This document shows, in pieces, positions 23,606-32,334 of a stretch of DNA of 64,000 bases. Positions within the stretch are counted from its first letter, which is position 1. Every line of letters begins with the position of its first letter. The DNA comes from Polynucleobacter sp. 71A-WALBACH (GTDB taxonomy: Bacteria; Pseudomonadota; Gammaproteobacteria; Burkholderiales; Burkholderiaceae): positions 972,449-1,036,448 of the forward strand of contig NZ_JACVOP010000001.1 in NCBI RefSeq assembly GCF_018882365.1, given 5' to 3'. Both the position numbers and the translations under genes were made by a program. Under the pieces are notes generated by a model that saw only the letters and a program-made list of their open reading frames with translations, was not told the DNA's origin and ran no database searches.

Positions 23606-23881
23606 ATGGCGCTTCCCCCAATTCTTGATGATCTGATACGTTACTGTCAGGTTAAGGGCTGCCCAATGGAGAAAGTTTCTGAATTTGTAGATCAGTGGGA
23701 AAGTAGTGATGATCCAGGTTCTTTAGTGACCATCCCAATTCCTTGCCCAGAGTGTTTTATGAAGAATGCTCACGAATCAAAAGGGCTTTATCAGCTGGGG
23801 CTGGATGAATCTGAGCAGCAATATATGAAATGCCATACCTGCAAAGTAAAAATCCCTATAACCGATGAAGATGATGTTTAG
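23606..23881 (+). CDS. small zinc-ribbon protein
   Basis: 91 residues behind AAGGAG. Helical N-terminal half (LDDLIRYCQVKGCPMEKVSEF) and a zinc ribbon in the C-terminal half with CPEC (C47, C50) and CHTC (C76, C79), ending in an acidic tail TDEDDV. It follows the protease gene by 29 bp on the same strand and is the last gene of the island before the tRNA. Possible regulator or substrate of the protease; no family recognised. Confidence 0.65.
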   Translation: MALPPILDDLIRYCQVKGCPMEKVSEFVDQWESSDDPGSLVTIPIPCPECFMKNAHESKGLYQLGLDESEQQYMKCHTCKVKIPITDEDDV

Positions 23882-23983
23882 TTGCTCAGTCTCAAGCCAG
23901 CGCCTAACATCCTCACCCATCTCGGTCTAATAGATCTCCTATTGTTCCCCGCAGTCACTACATTTCGCCAGCCTATAAAGACA

Positions 23984-24011
23984 AAACCCCCACTATTGCT
24001 AGTGAGGGTTT
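23984..24011 (-). terminator. intrinsic terminator of tRNA-Lys
   Basis: Stem AAACCCCCACT/AGTGAGGGTTT (one mismatch) with loop ATTGCT, followed on the minus strand by a T-rich tail (TTTTGTCTTTAT). It lies 9 bp after the CCA end of the tRNA. Confidence 0.75.
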
Positions 24012-24019
24012 CTTGATAC

Positions 24020-24096
24020 TGGTGGGTCGGGCGAGATTCGAACTCGCGACCAACGGATTAAAAGTCCGCTGCTCTACCGACTGAGCTACCGACCCA
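24020..24096 (-). tRNA. tRNA-Lys(UUU) with CCA encoded; apparent 8-base anticodon loop
   Basis: Minus strand, acceptor stem GGGTCGG/CCGACCC, D arm, T arm GCGAG-TTCGAAT-CTCGC and encoded CCA all fit tRNA-Lys. Between the anticodon-stem arms GCGGA and TCCGT I count CTTTTTAA (eight bases) instead of the normal CTTTTAA, giving 77 instead of 76 bases including CCA. The gene sits at the right end of the island, whose genes lie on its 3' side. Confidence 0.88.
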
Positions 24097-24181
24097 GTAA
24101 GACAGAAATTATAGCAAGAACTTGGTTTGACTCGCCTTACTTTGCTGGGTTTTCCCTCTGCGCCTTGTAATTACTAGAGCG

Positions 24182-25519
24182 CTAAGCGTTTGCTCGTCTG
24201 GCAACGGGTGGATTTTTGGAGAAATAGTCCTTAATTCCTCTCAAAATCGCTTCGGCAATTTGATCTTGGTAGGCGTCGTCATTGAGCCGTGCTTCTTCCT
24301 GGGGATTGCTGATAAAAGCGGTTTCTACAAGGATAGACGGGATATCAGGGGCTTTGAGAACTGCAAAGCTCGCTTGCTCCACTTTTCCTTTATGCAAAGG
24401 TGCAAATCCACTTATTCGCTTCAGAATCGATGTGCCCACTTGCAGTGAGTCCTTAATCTGGGCGGTTGTAGACATATCCAGCAGTAGATTGGCTACTTGC
24501 TTATCTTGAGTCTTGATGTTGATGCCACCGATGAGGTCCGAGGCATTTTCTTTGTTGGCCATCCAGCGTGCCATAGTGCTACTGGCACCCATTTGAGATA
24601 AGGCAAAAACTGAAGCGCCTTTGGCTCGCGGTTCAATAAATGCGTCTGCATGAATAGAGACAAATAAATCCGCTTCCACTCGACGCGCTTTTTGAACTCG
24701 GGTATGAAGAGGCACAAAGTAATCACCATCTCTTGTGAGAAATGGGCGCATGTAGGGATCATTCTCAATTTTGTCGCGTAAGCGCTTAGCAATCGAGAGT
24801 ACAACATGCTTTTCTTTGGATCCCATGGCTCCAATAGCGCCTGGATCTTCGCCACCATGACCGGCATCGATTGCAATGGTAATAAGGCGTTTGTATTTAG
24901 CTTGCGCTGGAAGTTCTTTTACATCTGGAATCGCTTGGACTACTGGGGCTTTGGGGGCTTCTTTTTCTTTCTTGCTTGCGAACTGTGCAATTAAGTCAAT
25001 TTCTTCATTCGCTTTTTCTAGAGCACTTTCTTTGCGGGCGCTACTTTTGACCAACTCCATCAAAGGATCTGGTGGTGTCGCTGGGTAGAGATCTAGCACC
25101 ATGCGATATTGGTATTCCGCAATTGGATCGAGCGTGAATAGCTGAGGCTTAACAGGCTCTTTAAGATCAAAGACCAGGCGCACCATACCGGGTTGAAATT
25201 GCCCCACTCGAATTTGCGAAACGTAGGGATCATTTGGCTTTACTTTGGCCACTAAATCTTTCAGGGTGGAATTCAATTCCATGCCTTGAACATCGACCAC
25301 CAAGCGATCGGGGTTTGTGAGGAGTTGTTGGGTAATGGGGAGTGCTTTATCAGACTCAAGCGTAATACGTGTGTAATCTTCCGCCGGCCAAATACGTACT
25401 CCCAAGATCTTGGCGCCCCAGGCAATCTCTGCTTCACTGAAGAAGAGGATGAAGCCCAACATCTTTGCTGAGGTTTTGAGGTGTTTTCTTCTGGAGGAAT
25501 TAATAGGGGGCTTACTCAT
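24182..25519 (-). CDS. amiC: N-acetylmuramoyl-L-alanine amidase AmiC
   Basis: 445 residues. The N-terminus SSRRKHLKTSAKMLGF looks like a Tat signal, as in AmiC of enteric bacteria. An AMIN domain (about 40-150) targets the septum. The Amidase_3 domain (about 215-435) shows the zinc and catalytic motifs IDAGHGGEDPG, FVSIHAD and LVETAFISN. It cleaves the lactyl-amide bond of peptidoglycan to separate daughter cells. It starts 2 bp after tsaE, the usual neighbour. Confidence 0.92.
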   Translation of the reverse strand: MSKPPINSSRRKHLKTSAKMLGFILFFSEAEIAWGAKILGVRIWPAEDYTRITLESDKALPITQQLLTNPDRLVVDVQGMELNSTLKDLVAKVKPNDPYVSQIRVGQFQPGMVRLVFDLKEPVKPQLFTLDPIAEYQYRMVLDLYPATPPDPLMELVKSSARKESALEKANEEIDLIAQFASKKEKEAPKAPVVQAIPDVKELPAQAKYKRLITIAIDAGHGGEDPGAIGAMGSKEKHVVLSIAKRLRDKIENDPYMRPFLTRDGDYFVPLHTRVQKARRVEADLFVSIHADAFIEPRAKGASVFALSQMGASSTMARWMANKENASDLIGGINIKTQDKQVANLLLDMSTTAQIKDSLQVGTSILKRISGFAPLHKGKVEQASFAVLKAPDIPSILVETAFISNPQEEARLNDDAYQDQIAEAILRGIKDYFSKNPPVARRANA

Positions 25520-25521
25520 TT

Positions 25522-26049
25522 CTATTGGGCACGCATCTTTTCCATAACCGCGATTCCCTGGCCTGAGTTTGCCTTGAGCGTAATCATTCTGGCGTTGTCA
25601 TCATCGCCAGCAATGAGATGAATTTCAATATCAAATGCGGGTAGGGTACCCTCAGCTTTTGCTGGCCACTCCACTAAGCAGAACCCAGGCTCATCAAAAT
25701 GCTCTGCGAAGCCTGCCTCTTGCCACTCCAGTGGATCTCTCATGCGATAGAGGTCAAAGTGATGGGCTGTAATGCTTGCTAGATGTGAGTCGCTGCTATT
25801 GATTTGAATGGAGTAGGGCTCGCATAGGGTATAGGTGGGACTCTTGACCCGGCCTTCATATCCTAGGGCCTGTATTAGATGACGAGCGAAGGTAGTCTTG
25901 CCGGCTCCAAGATCGCCTTCTAGGGAGATGTTGAGGTGAGCGCTTTGATCTGCTTGAAAAACATGACTAAGGCTGAAGGCAAGCTTTTGTGCCAAAGCAG
26001 TCGTTTCTGCTTCTTGCCTACAATGTTGAGTAAATGAATTCTGAGCCAT
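25522..26049 (-). CDS. tsaE: tRNA threonylcarbamoyladenosine biosynthesis ATPase TsaE
   Basis: 175 residues, about 20 longer than E. coli TsaE. Walker A is GDLGAGKTTF, followed by GRVKSPTYTLCEPY and the HFDLYRM block typical of TsaE; LVEWPAKAEG ends the core. It is the ATPase that cycles the TsaBD complex in making t6A37 of ANN-decoding tRNAs. Divergent from queG, with starts 43 bp apart, and tightly linked to amiC. Confidence 0.93.
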   Translation of the reverse strand: MAQNSFTQHCRQEAETTALAQKLAFSLSHVFQADQSAHLNISLEGDLGAGKTTFARHLIQALGYEGRVKSPTYTLCEPYSIQINSSDSHLASITAHHFDLYRMRDPLEWQEAGFAEHFDEPGFCLVEWPAKAEGTLPAFDIEIHLIAGDDDNARMITLKANSGQGIAVMEKMRAQ

Positions 26050-26092
26050 TTGCCTAGTTTATTCAATTATTAAGCTACATTCTGTATTCCTA

Positions 26093-27187
26093 ATGACTTC
26101 TTCCACAATACTGAACTCTGTAGATCAGTCTAATCTTCGTGAATGGCTAGATGAGCAGTCTCGTCAATTGGGTTTTGATGGCCTACGTATTACCGATACC
26201 CATCTTGGATCGGCTACTGAGAGGCTTCATGAGTGGTTAGAGCAGGGTCGCCATGGTCAAATGGAATACATGGCCAGGTATGCCAATTTGCGCTCAGATC
26301 CTGGAATGTTAGTCCCAGGGACCGTCAGAGTCATTTGCGTCACTATGAATTACTTATCTCCCGCAATTGATTTTGATCATGAGTGGCAACGATTAGCGGT
26401 ACCAACTCAAGCAGTTGTGTCTTTGTATGCCCGCGGGCGCGATTATCACAAAGTCATGCGCAACCGTTTGCAGGAGTTCGCTCAGCTCATTGAAAAGCGG
26501 ATTGGAGCATTTGGCTACCGTGTATTTACGGATTCTGCGCCATTGATGGAGGTGGAGCTCGCCCGCAAGGCTGGATTAGGTTGGCGTGGGAAGCATACTT
26601 TGCTGCTGAATCGAGAATCTGGATCGACATTTTTCTTGGGTGAGATCTTGGTGGATGTGCCATTGCCAGTAGACCAAGAACAAGAATCGCATTGCGGTAC
26701 TTGCCAAGCTTGTATTGATGTTTGTCCTACTCAAGCTATTACCGACCCATATCAATTGGATGCTCGTCGTTGCATCTCCTACTTAACTATTGAAAATCCG
26801 GATGCCATTCCAGTTGAGTTTCGTAGGGCCATGGGTAATCGTGTTTATGGATGCGATGACTGTCAGTTGATTTGTCCTTGGAATAAATTTGCGCAACGCA
26901 CGGCCTTGCCAGATTTTGCTGAGCGTCACGGTCTTGGTAGAGCTAGCCTCTTGCAACTCTGGTCTTGGACTGAGGATGAGTTTGAAAAGCGTCATGAGGG
27001 CAGTGCAATTCGCCGTATTGGCTACTCTCGCTGGCGCAGAAACTTGGCGGTAGCAATGGGCAATGCCCTAGCAGATAGGGCTGTGCCTGAAGCAGACAAA
27101 GGCTTACTGCGGGATGCTTTGAGTGATGCTTTACCCATTTCAGATGCCTTAGTGGCTGAGCATATTCAGTGGGCGCTGGACTCTTAA
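26093..27187 (+). CDS. queG: epoxyqueuosine reductase QueG
   Basis: 364 residues. N-terminal cobalamin-binding region with the YARGRDYHKVMRNRL block, then two 4Fe-4S clusters: CGTCQACIDVCPTQAI and CDDCQLICPWN. Near the C-terminus, GSAIRRIGYSRWRRN is conserved. It reduces epoxyqueuosine to queuosine in the wobble position of GUN tRNAs, using cobalamin. The next gene, azlC, follows on the same strand after 44 bp. Confidence 0.95.
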   Translation: MTSSTILNSVDQSNLREWLDEQSRQLGFDGLRITDTHLGSATERLHEWLEQGRHGQMEYMARYANLRSDPGMLVPGTVRVICVTMNYLSPAIDFDHEWQRLAVPTQAVVSLYARGRDYHKVMRNRLQEFAQLIEKRIGAFGYRVFTDSAPLMEVELARKAGLGWRGKHTLLLNRESGSTFFLGEILVDVPLPVDQEQESHCGTCQACIDVCPTQAITDPYQLDARRCISYLTIENPDAIPVEFRRAMGNRVYGCDDCQLICPWNKFAQRTALPDFAERHGLGRASLLQLWSWTEDEFEKRHEGSAIRRIGYSRWRRNLAVAMGNALADRAVPEADKGLLRDALSDALPISDALVAEHIQWALDS

Positions 27188-27231
27188 ACCTGCTTTACAA
27201 ATCTGATCCTCATCTCACTTACAATCATTCA

Positions 27232-28017
27232 ATGTCATCAGCCGATCAACCCTATATAGATCCCAGCGAAATTGCTCTAGAGGGATCGGCAGCGCAGCGT
27301 TTTAAAAATCGTAGCGATGCTTTTTGGTCGGGTATGAGAGATGCTGCAGGTGCTCCTGCCATGGTTTTATTCGCAGGCATGGTGGGCTTTGGGGCGATGG
27401 GTAAAAGCAATGGCATGGATGCTTTGTTTACGGGCGCAACAACTTTATTTATGTTTGCGTTGCCTGGGCAGGTTGTGTTGCTAGAGATGGTGATTACTGG
27501 CTCTTCCGTCATCGCTATTGCTTTAGCTGTCACATTGACCTCTACTCGTTTCATTACCATGACGATGACACTTTTTCCGCAGTTTCATGAAAAAGATCGG
27601 GATCGTGGGCTCTATGCCTCAGTGCATCTCTTAGCAATGACCGCATGGGCTATCTCGATGCGAGAGTTTCAGACAATTGAGGCAAAGCATCGTTTAAGTT
27701 ACTTCGTCGGTCTTGGTCTTTTGTGCTGGTTCATTTCAGTACCAGGCACAATTTTAGGATATTTATTGGCTGGAATGGTTCCGCCTGCGATCACCCTAGG
27801 CCTTGTCTTTATTAACCCCCTATTCTTTTTACTGACGTTTACCGAGGTAAAGCCTTGGATTAATCGTATTGCGATTGGCTTAGGATTTATTCTTGGCCCC
27901 ATTTTCTTTATCTTGGACCGCGATACCAGTTTGTTGACTACTGGGTTGGTGGCAGGAACCATTGCTTATTACATTGATCGCAAAGTGTTGCGTAAGAAAG
28001 CAGGGGTAATCAGTTGA
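27232..28017 (+). CDS. azlC: AzlC family branched-chain amino-acid exporter subunit
   Basis: 261 residues from ATG 27232; a longer frame from 27169 overlaps queG and has no advantage. A hydrophilic head of about 30 residues is followed by six to eight transmembrane helices with the AzlC blocks ATTLFMFALPGQ and STRFITMTMTLFP. Together with AzlD it exports branched-chain amino acids or analogues. The TTG start of azlD overlaps its stop by 4 bases. Confidence 0.88.
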   Translation: MSSADQPYIDPSEIALEGSAAQRFKNRSDAFWSGMRDAAGAPAMVLFAGMVGFGAMGKSNGMDALFTGATTLFMFALPGQVVLLEMVITGSSVIAIALAVTLTSTRFITMTMTLFPQFHEKDRDRGLYASVHLLAMTAWAISMREFQTIEAKHRLSYFVGLGLLCWFISVPGTILGYLLAGMVPPAITLGLVFINPLFFLLTFTEVKPWINRIAIGLGFILGPIFFILDRDTSLLTTGLVAGTIAYYIDRKVLRKKAGVIS

Positions 28018-28358
28018 TCAATGCCAGTCTCCAAGGGTGGGGCTTGTGGATTGCCTTAGCTGGCGCCACAATCGGCACCTATTTTTGTCGCGCAATCGGC
28101 GTCTTGCTCGCCAAAAAAATTAACCAAGATAGCGAGATCTTTCGTTGGCTTGCGGCAGTAACTTATGCGATGGTTGCGGCCTTGGTTGTCAGAATGATCT
28201 TGATGCCGATTGGCCTCTTGGCAACTGTCCCGGTATGGATTCGGATTCTGATTTGTGTTCTCAGTATTGGTGTGATGGTGTCTAGGCCAACACGCCGCCT
28301 TGTTCCAGCCTTAATGACTGGAACCCTCTTGATGCTAGCTTACGGCGTGATGCGCTAA
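28014..28358 (+). CDS. azlD: AzlD family transporter subunit
   Basis: 114 residues with four hydrophobic helices and the AzlD pattern (GTYFCRAIGVLLAKK, AVTYAMVAALVVRMI, SRPTRRLVPALMTG). TTG 28014 overlaps the azlC stop (TTGA), so the two subunits are made together. The convergent dehydrogenase gene ends 23 bp beyond it. Confidence 0.85.
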   Translation: MINASLQGWGLWIALAGATIGTYFCRAIGVLLAKKINQDSEIFRWLAAVTYAMVAALVVRMILMPIGLLATVPVWIRILICVLSIGVMVSRPTRRLVPALMTGTLLMLAYGVMR

Positions 28359-28381
28359 CCCAATAAATTGAGTAGCCTGGT

Positions 28382-31300
28382 TTAAAGGTGGGCTGCCAAA
28401 ATTTTGGCAATGTGTACGGCGTCCCTTTTCGTGCCATCAATAATCTGATGGCGGCAACTAGTGCCATCTGCAACTACCCAGCTATCTGGAGATTTTCGTA
28501 TTGCAGGTAAGAGACTAGCTTCTGCCATTTGCTTTGACACATCAATGTGCTCAGCTTCATAACCAAAACTCCCCGCCATACCGCAACAAGAAGTCTCAAT
28601 GAGTTTAGGGTCAGCATTGGGGATTAACTTCAGCAGTTCCATTGCTGGCGTAACTGCGGCAAATGCTTTTTGATGGCAGTGGCCATGAAATAGTACTGGG
28701 CGCGAGGCTGGCTTTAGCTGGAGCTGGAGCTTTCCATTTTTTGCTTCGCTAGCCAAGAACTCCTCTAAGAGCTGCACCTGTTTACTTACCGTAACTGCAC
28801 GTTCACCAAAGCCCATGACCAAGGCTTCATCTTTGAGTGTGAATAGACATGAAGGCTCTAGACCAATAATGGGAATATCCTTTTCTGCAAAAGGGGCTAG
28901 ATGATTTACTAATTCATCTAAGCTAGCTTTAGCCTGATCCACCATGCCAGCAGCTAAGTAGGTGCGACCGCAGCAGAATTCTTTAGAACAGGTGTTTTTT
29001 GTTGTGCTTGAGCCGGCATTTTGTTTATTCAAGCTCTTCTGTGGAATATGGACACGGTATCCAGCAGCCTTCAGAACATTTAGTGCTGCTTGCAGATTTT
29101 CATCTTCAAAGTAAGAGTTGAAAGTATCGGCTAGCAGTACCACGCCCTTATTTCCATTCGCATCAGCATTACTCAACTCCGCTGGCGTAAATTGATACGA
29201 TGCAATCGCACTCTGATCACTCCAGAAGTTTTTTGCCTTCCAGATCGGCAGACTTCTTTGTGCGGAAACGCCCATCACCCATTCTTGTAATTTAGCAATT
29301 GGTGCAAGGTGATTGCGAAGGTTCAGTAATGCGGGAAGTCCTGGAATAGCGCTGATGATGGGGGCATATTTAGGCAGGTAGGCTACGGCTAAATCGCGCA
29401 TCGTATGCCCAACCCGTTTCTTATAAGCTGCCAGAAACTCAATCTTCATTTTGGCCATATCGACGCCAGTTGGACATTCACGGCGACACGCTTTGCAGCT
29501 GACGCAGAGCTCCATCACTTCCTTGATAGCGTCACTACCTAAGGGGGAGCTTTCATCTTTGATATCTAACTGGTTTGATAGAGCAAGACGTAAAGTGTTG
29601 GCGCGACCACGGGTGAGATGCTTTTCATCACGAGTCACGCGATAGCTTGGGCACATCACTTCCGCATCAAACTTGCGGCAGTGGCCATTGTTATTACACA
29701 TCTCTACAGCTTTAGCTAAACCCATCGCAGGATCGCCGCCAGTTCCCGGTGCGCTGGTTTCTTCAGTGACAGGGTTATTTTGGACATTCCAAGCGGACCA
29801 ATCTAAAGCGGGCTGAAGTGGAATAACTTTATAGCTGGGTGGAAAGCGGAAGTTTCTCGCATCATCCATCTTCGGTGGATGAATAATTTTTCCAGGATTG
29901 AATAACCCTTTTGGATCAAATGCATGCTTGATTTCAGCGAGTGCTTCTGTGATCTTAGGGCCAAATTGCCAAGAGATCCATTCGCCACGACAGAGTCCAT
30001 CACCATGCTCACCGCTATAGGCGCCTTTGTATTTGCGAACCAAGGCAGAAGCTTCTTCGGCAACTGCGCGCATCTTCTGCGCGCCATCACGACGCATGTC
30101 TAAGATCGGACGAACGTGCAGAGTGCCTACGGAAGCGTGGGCATACCAAGTGCCGCGAGAGCCGTGCTTAGAAAATACATCTGTGAGTGCTTGGGTGTAT
30201 TCAGCCAGACTTTCTAAGGGGACTGCGCAGTCCTCAATAAAACTCACTGGCTTCCCATCGCCTTTTAGGCTCATCATGATGTTCAGGCCAGCCTTGCGTA
30301 CTTCCCATAAATTCTTTTGTAAGCCTGCATCGGGCATCGCGACTACTGAGCCTGGAAGATCCAAATCACCCATGAGGTTTTGTAAGGACTTTAATTTCTC
30401 GAGCAAGGGAGCATGTGCTTCCCCAGAAAACTCCACCAATAAGATTGCCTCAGGAGTCTGGCCAGTAGCATCAATGAGGGCGGTCTCAATAGTTTTTTTG
30501 AAGCTGGGGTTGTGGCGCGCTAAGTCAATCATGGTGCGATCAACTAGCTCTACTGCAGTAGGCCCTAGTTTGACGATGTGCTGCGCGCTATCCATGGCTT
30601 TGAAGAAGCTCGTAAAGTTCACCACGCCAAGCACTTTATGTTGAGGTAAAGGCGCGAGTTTGAGTTCAAGTGATTTGAAATAAGCTAGCGTACCTTCGCT
30701 ACCTACTAAGAGGTGGGCTAAATTAACGCTACCATCTTGTGTGTAAGGGCGCTCACTTTGTGGGTGAAATACATCCAGGTTGTATCCGGCGACACGACGT
30801 AATACCTTAGGGAAGTGCGCCTCGATTTCTGGTTGGAGGCTGTTGGCGAGATCTTTTACAAAGTCACCCAGTTGTTTTGCAACACCAGAGCTATTGGCAT
30901 AATTTCCAAAGCTGGCTACTTGCCCATTCGCTAACCAGGCATCAATACCTAAAACGTTGTGCACCATGTTTCCATAGGCGATCGAGCGGCTACCGCAAGA
31001 GTTATTGCCTGCCATGCCACCAATCGTGGCTTGACCAGCAGTGGAGACATCTACTGGATACCAGAGGCCATGGGGTTTGAGTGCGGCGTTAAGGTGATCT
31101 AAAACCATGCCAGGCTCAACGACTGCTATAGCTTTTTCTGGATCAGCGTGTAAAAGCTTGCGAAAGTATTTAGTGTTATCAATGACGAGTGCAGTGCCGG
31201 TGGTTTGGCCACACTGGCTGGTGCCCCCGCCACGCGGCAGAACTGGGATGTCTAGGTCAGCTGCAATCTGAATGGCGCTTGCAACATCTTCGGCAGTTTT

Positions 31301-31474
31301 AGGGATAAAGACAGCAATAGGCATAGCTTGATAGATCGATGCATCCGTTGCATAGCGTCCGCGACTAGCCATGTCAGTCATGACTTCGCCAGAAGTTTCT
31401 TGTTTAAGGCGTTTAGCCAATGCTGCCTTATTGGCAACGAATTCTGGGAGCGGCAAATCAAGCGGCTTGTTCAT
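28382..31474 (-). CDS. FAD-linked and Fe-S oxidoreductase (YdiJ/D-2-hydroxyacid dehydrogenase-like fusion)
   Basis: 1030 residues. The N-terminal half is a FAD-binding PCMH/GlcD-type oxidase (PRGGGTSQCGQTTG; GNNSCGSRSIAYGN). It is followed by a 4Fe-4S segment (CVSCKACRRECPTGVDMAKMK, here described by its Cys spacing CxxCxxxCP), and a C-terminal heterodisulfide-reductase type domain with HGHCHQKA and CCGMAGSFGYE. This three-part fusion is the size of E. coli YdiJ, described as a D-2-hydroxyglutarate dehydrogenase; the substrate here is not proven. It probably feeds electrons to a membrane carrier. The start overlaps the GntR stop (ATGA), so the regulator and enzyme are coupled. Confidence 0.88.
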   Translation of the reverse strand: MNKPLDLPLPEFVANKAALAKRLKQETSGEVMTDMASRGRYATDASIYQAMPIAVFIPKTAEDVASAIQIAADLDIPVLPRGGGTSQCGQTTGTALVIDNTKYFRKLLHADPEKAIAVVEPGMVLDHLNAALKPHGLWYPVDVSTAGQATIGGMAGNNSCGSRSIAYGNMVHNVLGIDAWLANGQVASFGNYANSSGVAKQLGDFVKDLANSLQPEIEAHFPKVLRRVAGYNLDVFHPQSERPYTQDGSVNLAHLLVGSEGTLAYFKSLELKLAPLPQHKVLGVVNFTSFFKAMDSAQHIVKLGPTAVELVDRTMIDLARHNPSFKKTIETALIDATGQTPEAILLVEFSGEAHAPLLEKLKSLQNLMGDLDLPGSVVAMPDAGLQKNLWEVRKAGLNIMMSLKGDGKPVSFIEDCAVPLESLAEYTQALTDVFSKHGSRGTWYAHASVGTLHVRPILDMRRDGAQKMRAVAEEASALVRKYKGAYSGEHGDGLCRGEWISWQFGPKITEALAEIKHAFDPKGLFNPGKIIHPPKMDDARNFRFPPSYKVIPLQPALDWSAWNVQNNPVTEETSAPGTGGDPAMGLAKAVEMCNNNGHCRKFDAEVMCPSYRVTRDEKHLTRGRANTLRLALSNQLDIKDESSPLGSDAIKEVMELCVSCKACRRECPTGVDMAKMKIEFLAAYKKRVGHTMRDLAVAYLPKYAPIISAIPGLPALLNLRNHLAPIAKLQEWVMGVSAQRSLPIWKAKNFWSDQSAIASYQFTPAELSNADANGNKGVVLLADTFNSYFEDENLQAALNVLKAAGYRVHIPQKSLNKQNAGSSTTKNTCSKEFCCGRTYLAAGMVDQAKASLDELVNHLAPFAEKDIPIIGLEPSCLFTLKDEALVMGFGERAVTVSKQVQLLEEFLASEAKNGKLQLQLKPASRPVLFHGHCHQKAFAAVTPAMELLKLIPNADPKLIETSCCGMAGSFGYEAEHIDVSKQMAEASLLPAIRKSPDSWVVADGTSCRHQIIDGTKRDAVHIAKILAAHL

Positions 31475-32154
31475 GCTGCAACTTTCTCTTTGGATTCTGA
31501 GTCAATCAATTGAATCACTACATCACGTTTATTCATGACATGTTGAATCATGACTTTGCGCATGCGCACGCTATCGCGAGCCTTTAATGCATCCAACATT
31601 TCTTGATGTTCTCCGACAGCCTTTTCCCACTTGACGCCATCCTGATTGGAGCGAAAGCGAAGCGCTTCAATGCGAGCGTTGACTTGAGTAAATAGCTGAC
31701 TGAGGACAGGATTGTTTGCCGCTTGATTAATAGCCCGATGAATTTTGAGGTTGAGTCCGTAGTAGCTGGAGAGGTCTCTGCGCGCATATGAAGCCATCAT
31801 TTCATATTGAAGTGCCTCAAGTTCGGTGAGCGCTCGATCGCTAATGTTTTGCGCTGCCAATTCCCCAGAGTAGCCCTCTAGATTCGCAATCACATCAAAG
31901 GTGTGAATGATGTCGTCACGGCTTAGTTGTACCGCAATTGCTCCACGATTAGTAATCAGCTCAACCAGGCCATCAGCAGCCAGGCGTCGAATCGCCTCAC
32001 GAATAGGCGTGCGAGATACATTGAGTTGCTCTGCTAGCTCACGCTCATTGAGTTTGCTGCCGGGGGTGATGGCACCTTCCACTAATAAAGTTCGGAGCTT
32101 TTGGAAAGTAGCTTCGTGTAAGTTTTGGGTGCTTTGGGGCGCTGTGAGCATCAT
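31471..32154 (-). CDS. GntR/FadR-type regulator with FCD domain
   Basis: 227 residues from ATG 32154, with AAGGC upstream; the in-frame start at 32259 would put a predicted operator inside the gene and is rejected. The winged HTH (about 15-75) has KLNERELAEQLNVSRTPIREAI, described by its ends, and the FCD ligand domain (about 90-215) is all helical. It overlaps the dehydrogenase gene and is divergent from the aminotransferase gene, and probably controls both, responding to a hydroxy- or keto-acid. Confidence 0.88.
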   Translation of the reverse strand: MMLTAPQSTQNLHEATFQKLRTLLVEGAITPGSKLNERELAEQLNVSRTPIREAIRRLAADGLVELITNRGAIAVQLSRDDIIHTFDVIANLEGYSGELAAQNISDRALTELEALQYEMMASYARRDLSSYYGLNLKIHRAINQAANNPVLSQLFTQVNARIEALRFRSNQDGVKWEKAVGEHQEMLDALKARDSVRMRKVMIQHVMNKRDVVIQLIDSESKEKVAA

Positions 32155-32168
32155 TTGAAATGCCTTAA

Positions 32169-32181
32169 ATTTGTATACATA
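32169..32181. promoter_or_regulatory. GntR-type operator near the regulator start
   Basis: TTTGTATACATAA-type site around GTATAC at 32173-32178, matching FCD-type GntR operators (TTGTATACAA). It lies 15-25 bp upstream of the regulator start. Confidence 0.5.
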
Positions 32182-32252
32182 ATTACTATAACCCATCAAT
32201 AAGCATAAATAACGCCATAAATGGCTTATTTTTTTTATTATTTGATCAATAT

Positions 32253-32294
32253 TTTGCATACAAAATTGTCAATTGACAAAAAGTGACTTACACT
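32253..32294 (+). promoter_or_regulatory. aminotransferase promoter with GntR-type operators
   Basis: TTTGCATACAAAA at 32253-32265 and the perfect palindrome TTGTCAATTGACAA at 32266-32279. The palindrome covers a -35 element TTGTCA (32266-32271), followed by a 17-bp spacer and a -10 TACACT (32289-32294). A protein bound there would block the promoter of the gene at 32335. Confidence 0.55.
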
Positions 32295-32334
32295 GGCCCC
32301 CAAGATTAACTACAAAAACCAAGCGAGACTCAGC

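Larger units (their letters stand above)
11170..24019. mobile_element. accessory genomic island between DUF2789 gene and tRNA-Lys
   Basis: The stretch starts with a full tyrosine integrase and ends beside the 3' end of a tRNA-Lys gene, a common integration site. Its genes are mostly orphans with little relation to the core genes on either side and it holds a second tyrosine recombinase, an IS630-type fragment and repeated 17-bp palindromes. I could not find a convincing duplicate of the tRNA 3' end near the integrase, so the exact boundaries and the att sites are not established. It lacks visible conjugation, replication initiator or phage structural genes, so it is either a small integrative element, a satellite or a remnant. 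Confidence 0.55.

Noticed and set aside
23882..23983. Minus-strand frame reading CSDCGEQ, then EIY and TEMGEDVRRWLETEQ with two in-frame TAG codons
   Set aside because: It reads like a decayed small zinc-finger protein, but the stretch is too short and broken twice; no gene is called. I see no other feature in this gap besides the terminator.
27169..27231. Upstream extension of azlC overlapping queG
   Set aside because: No ribosome site and no family similarity in the extension; ATG 27232 fits better.
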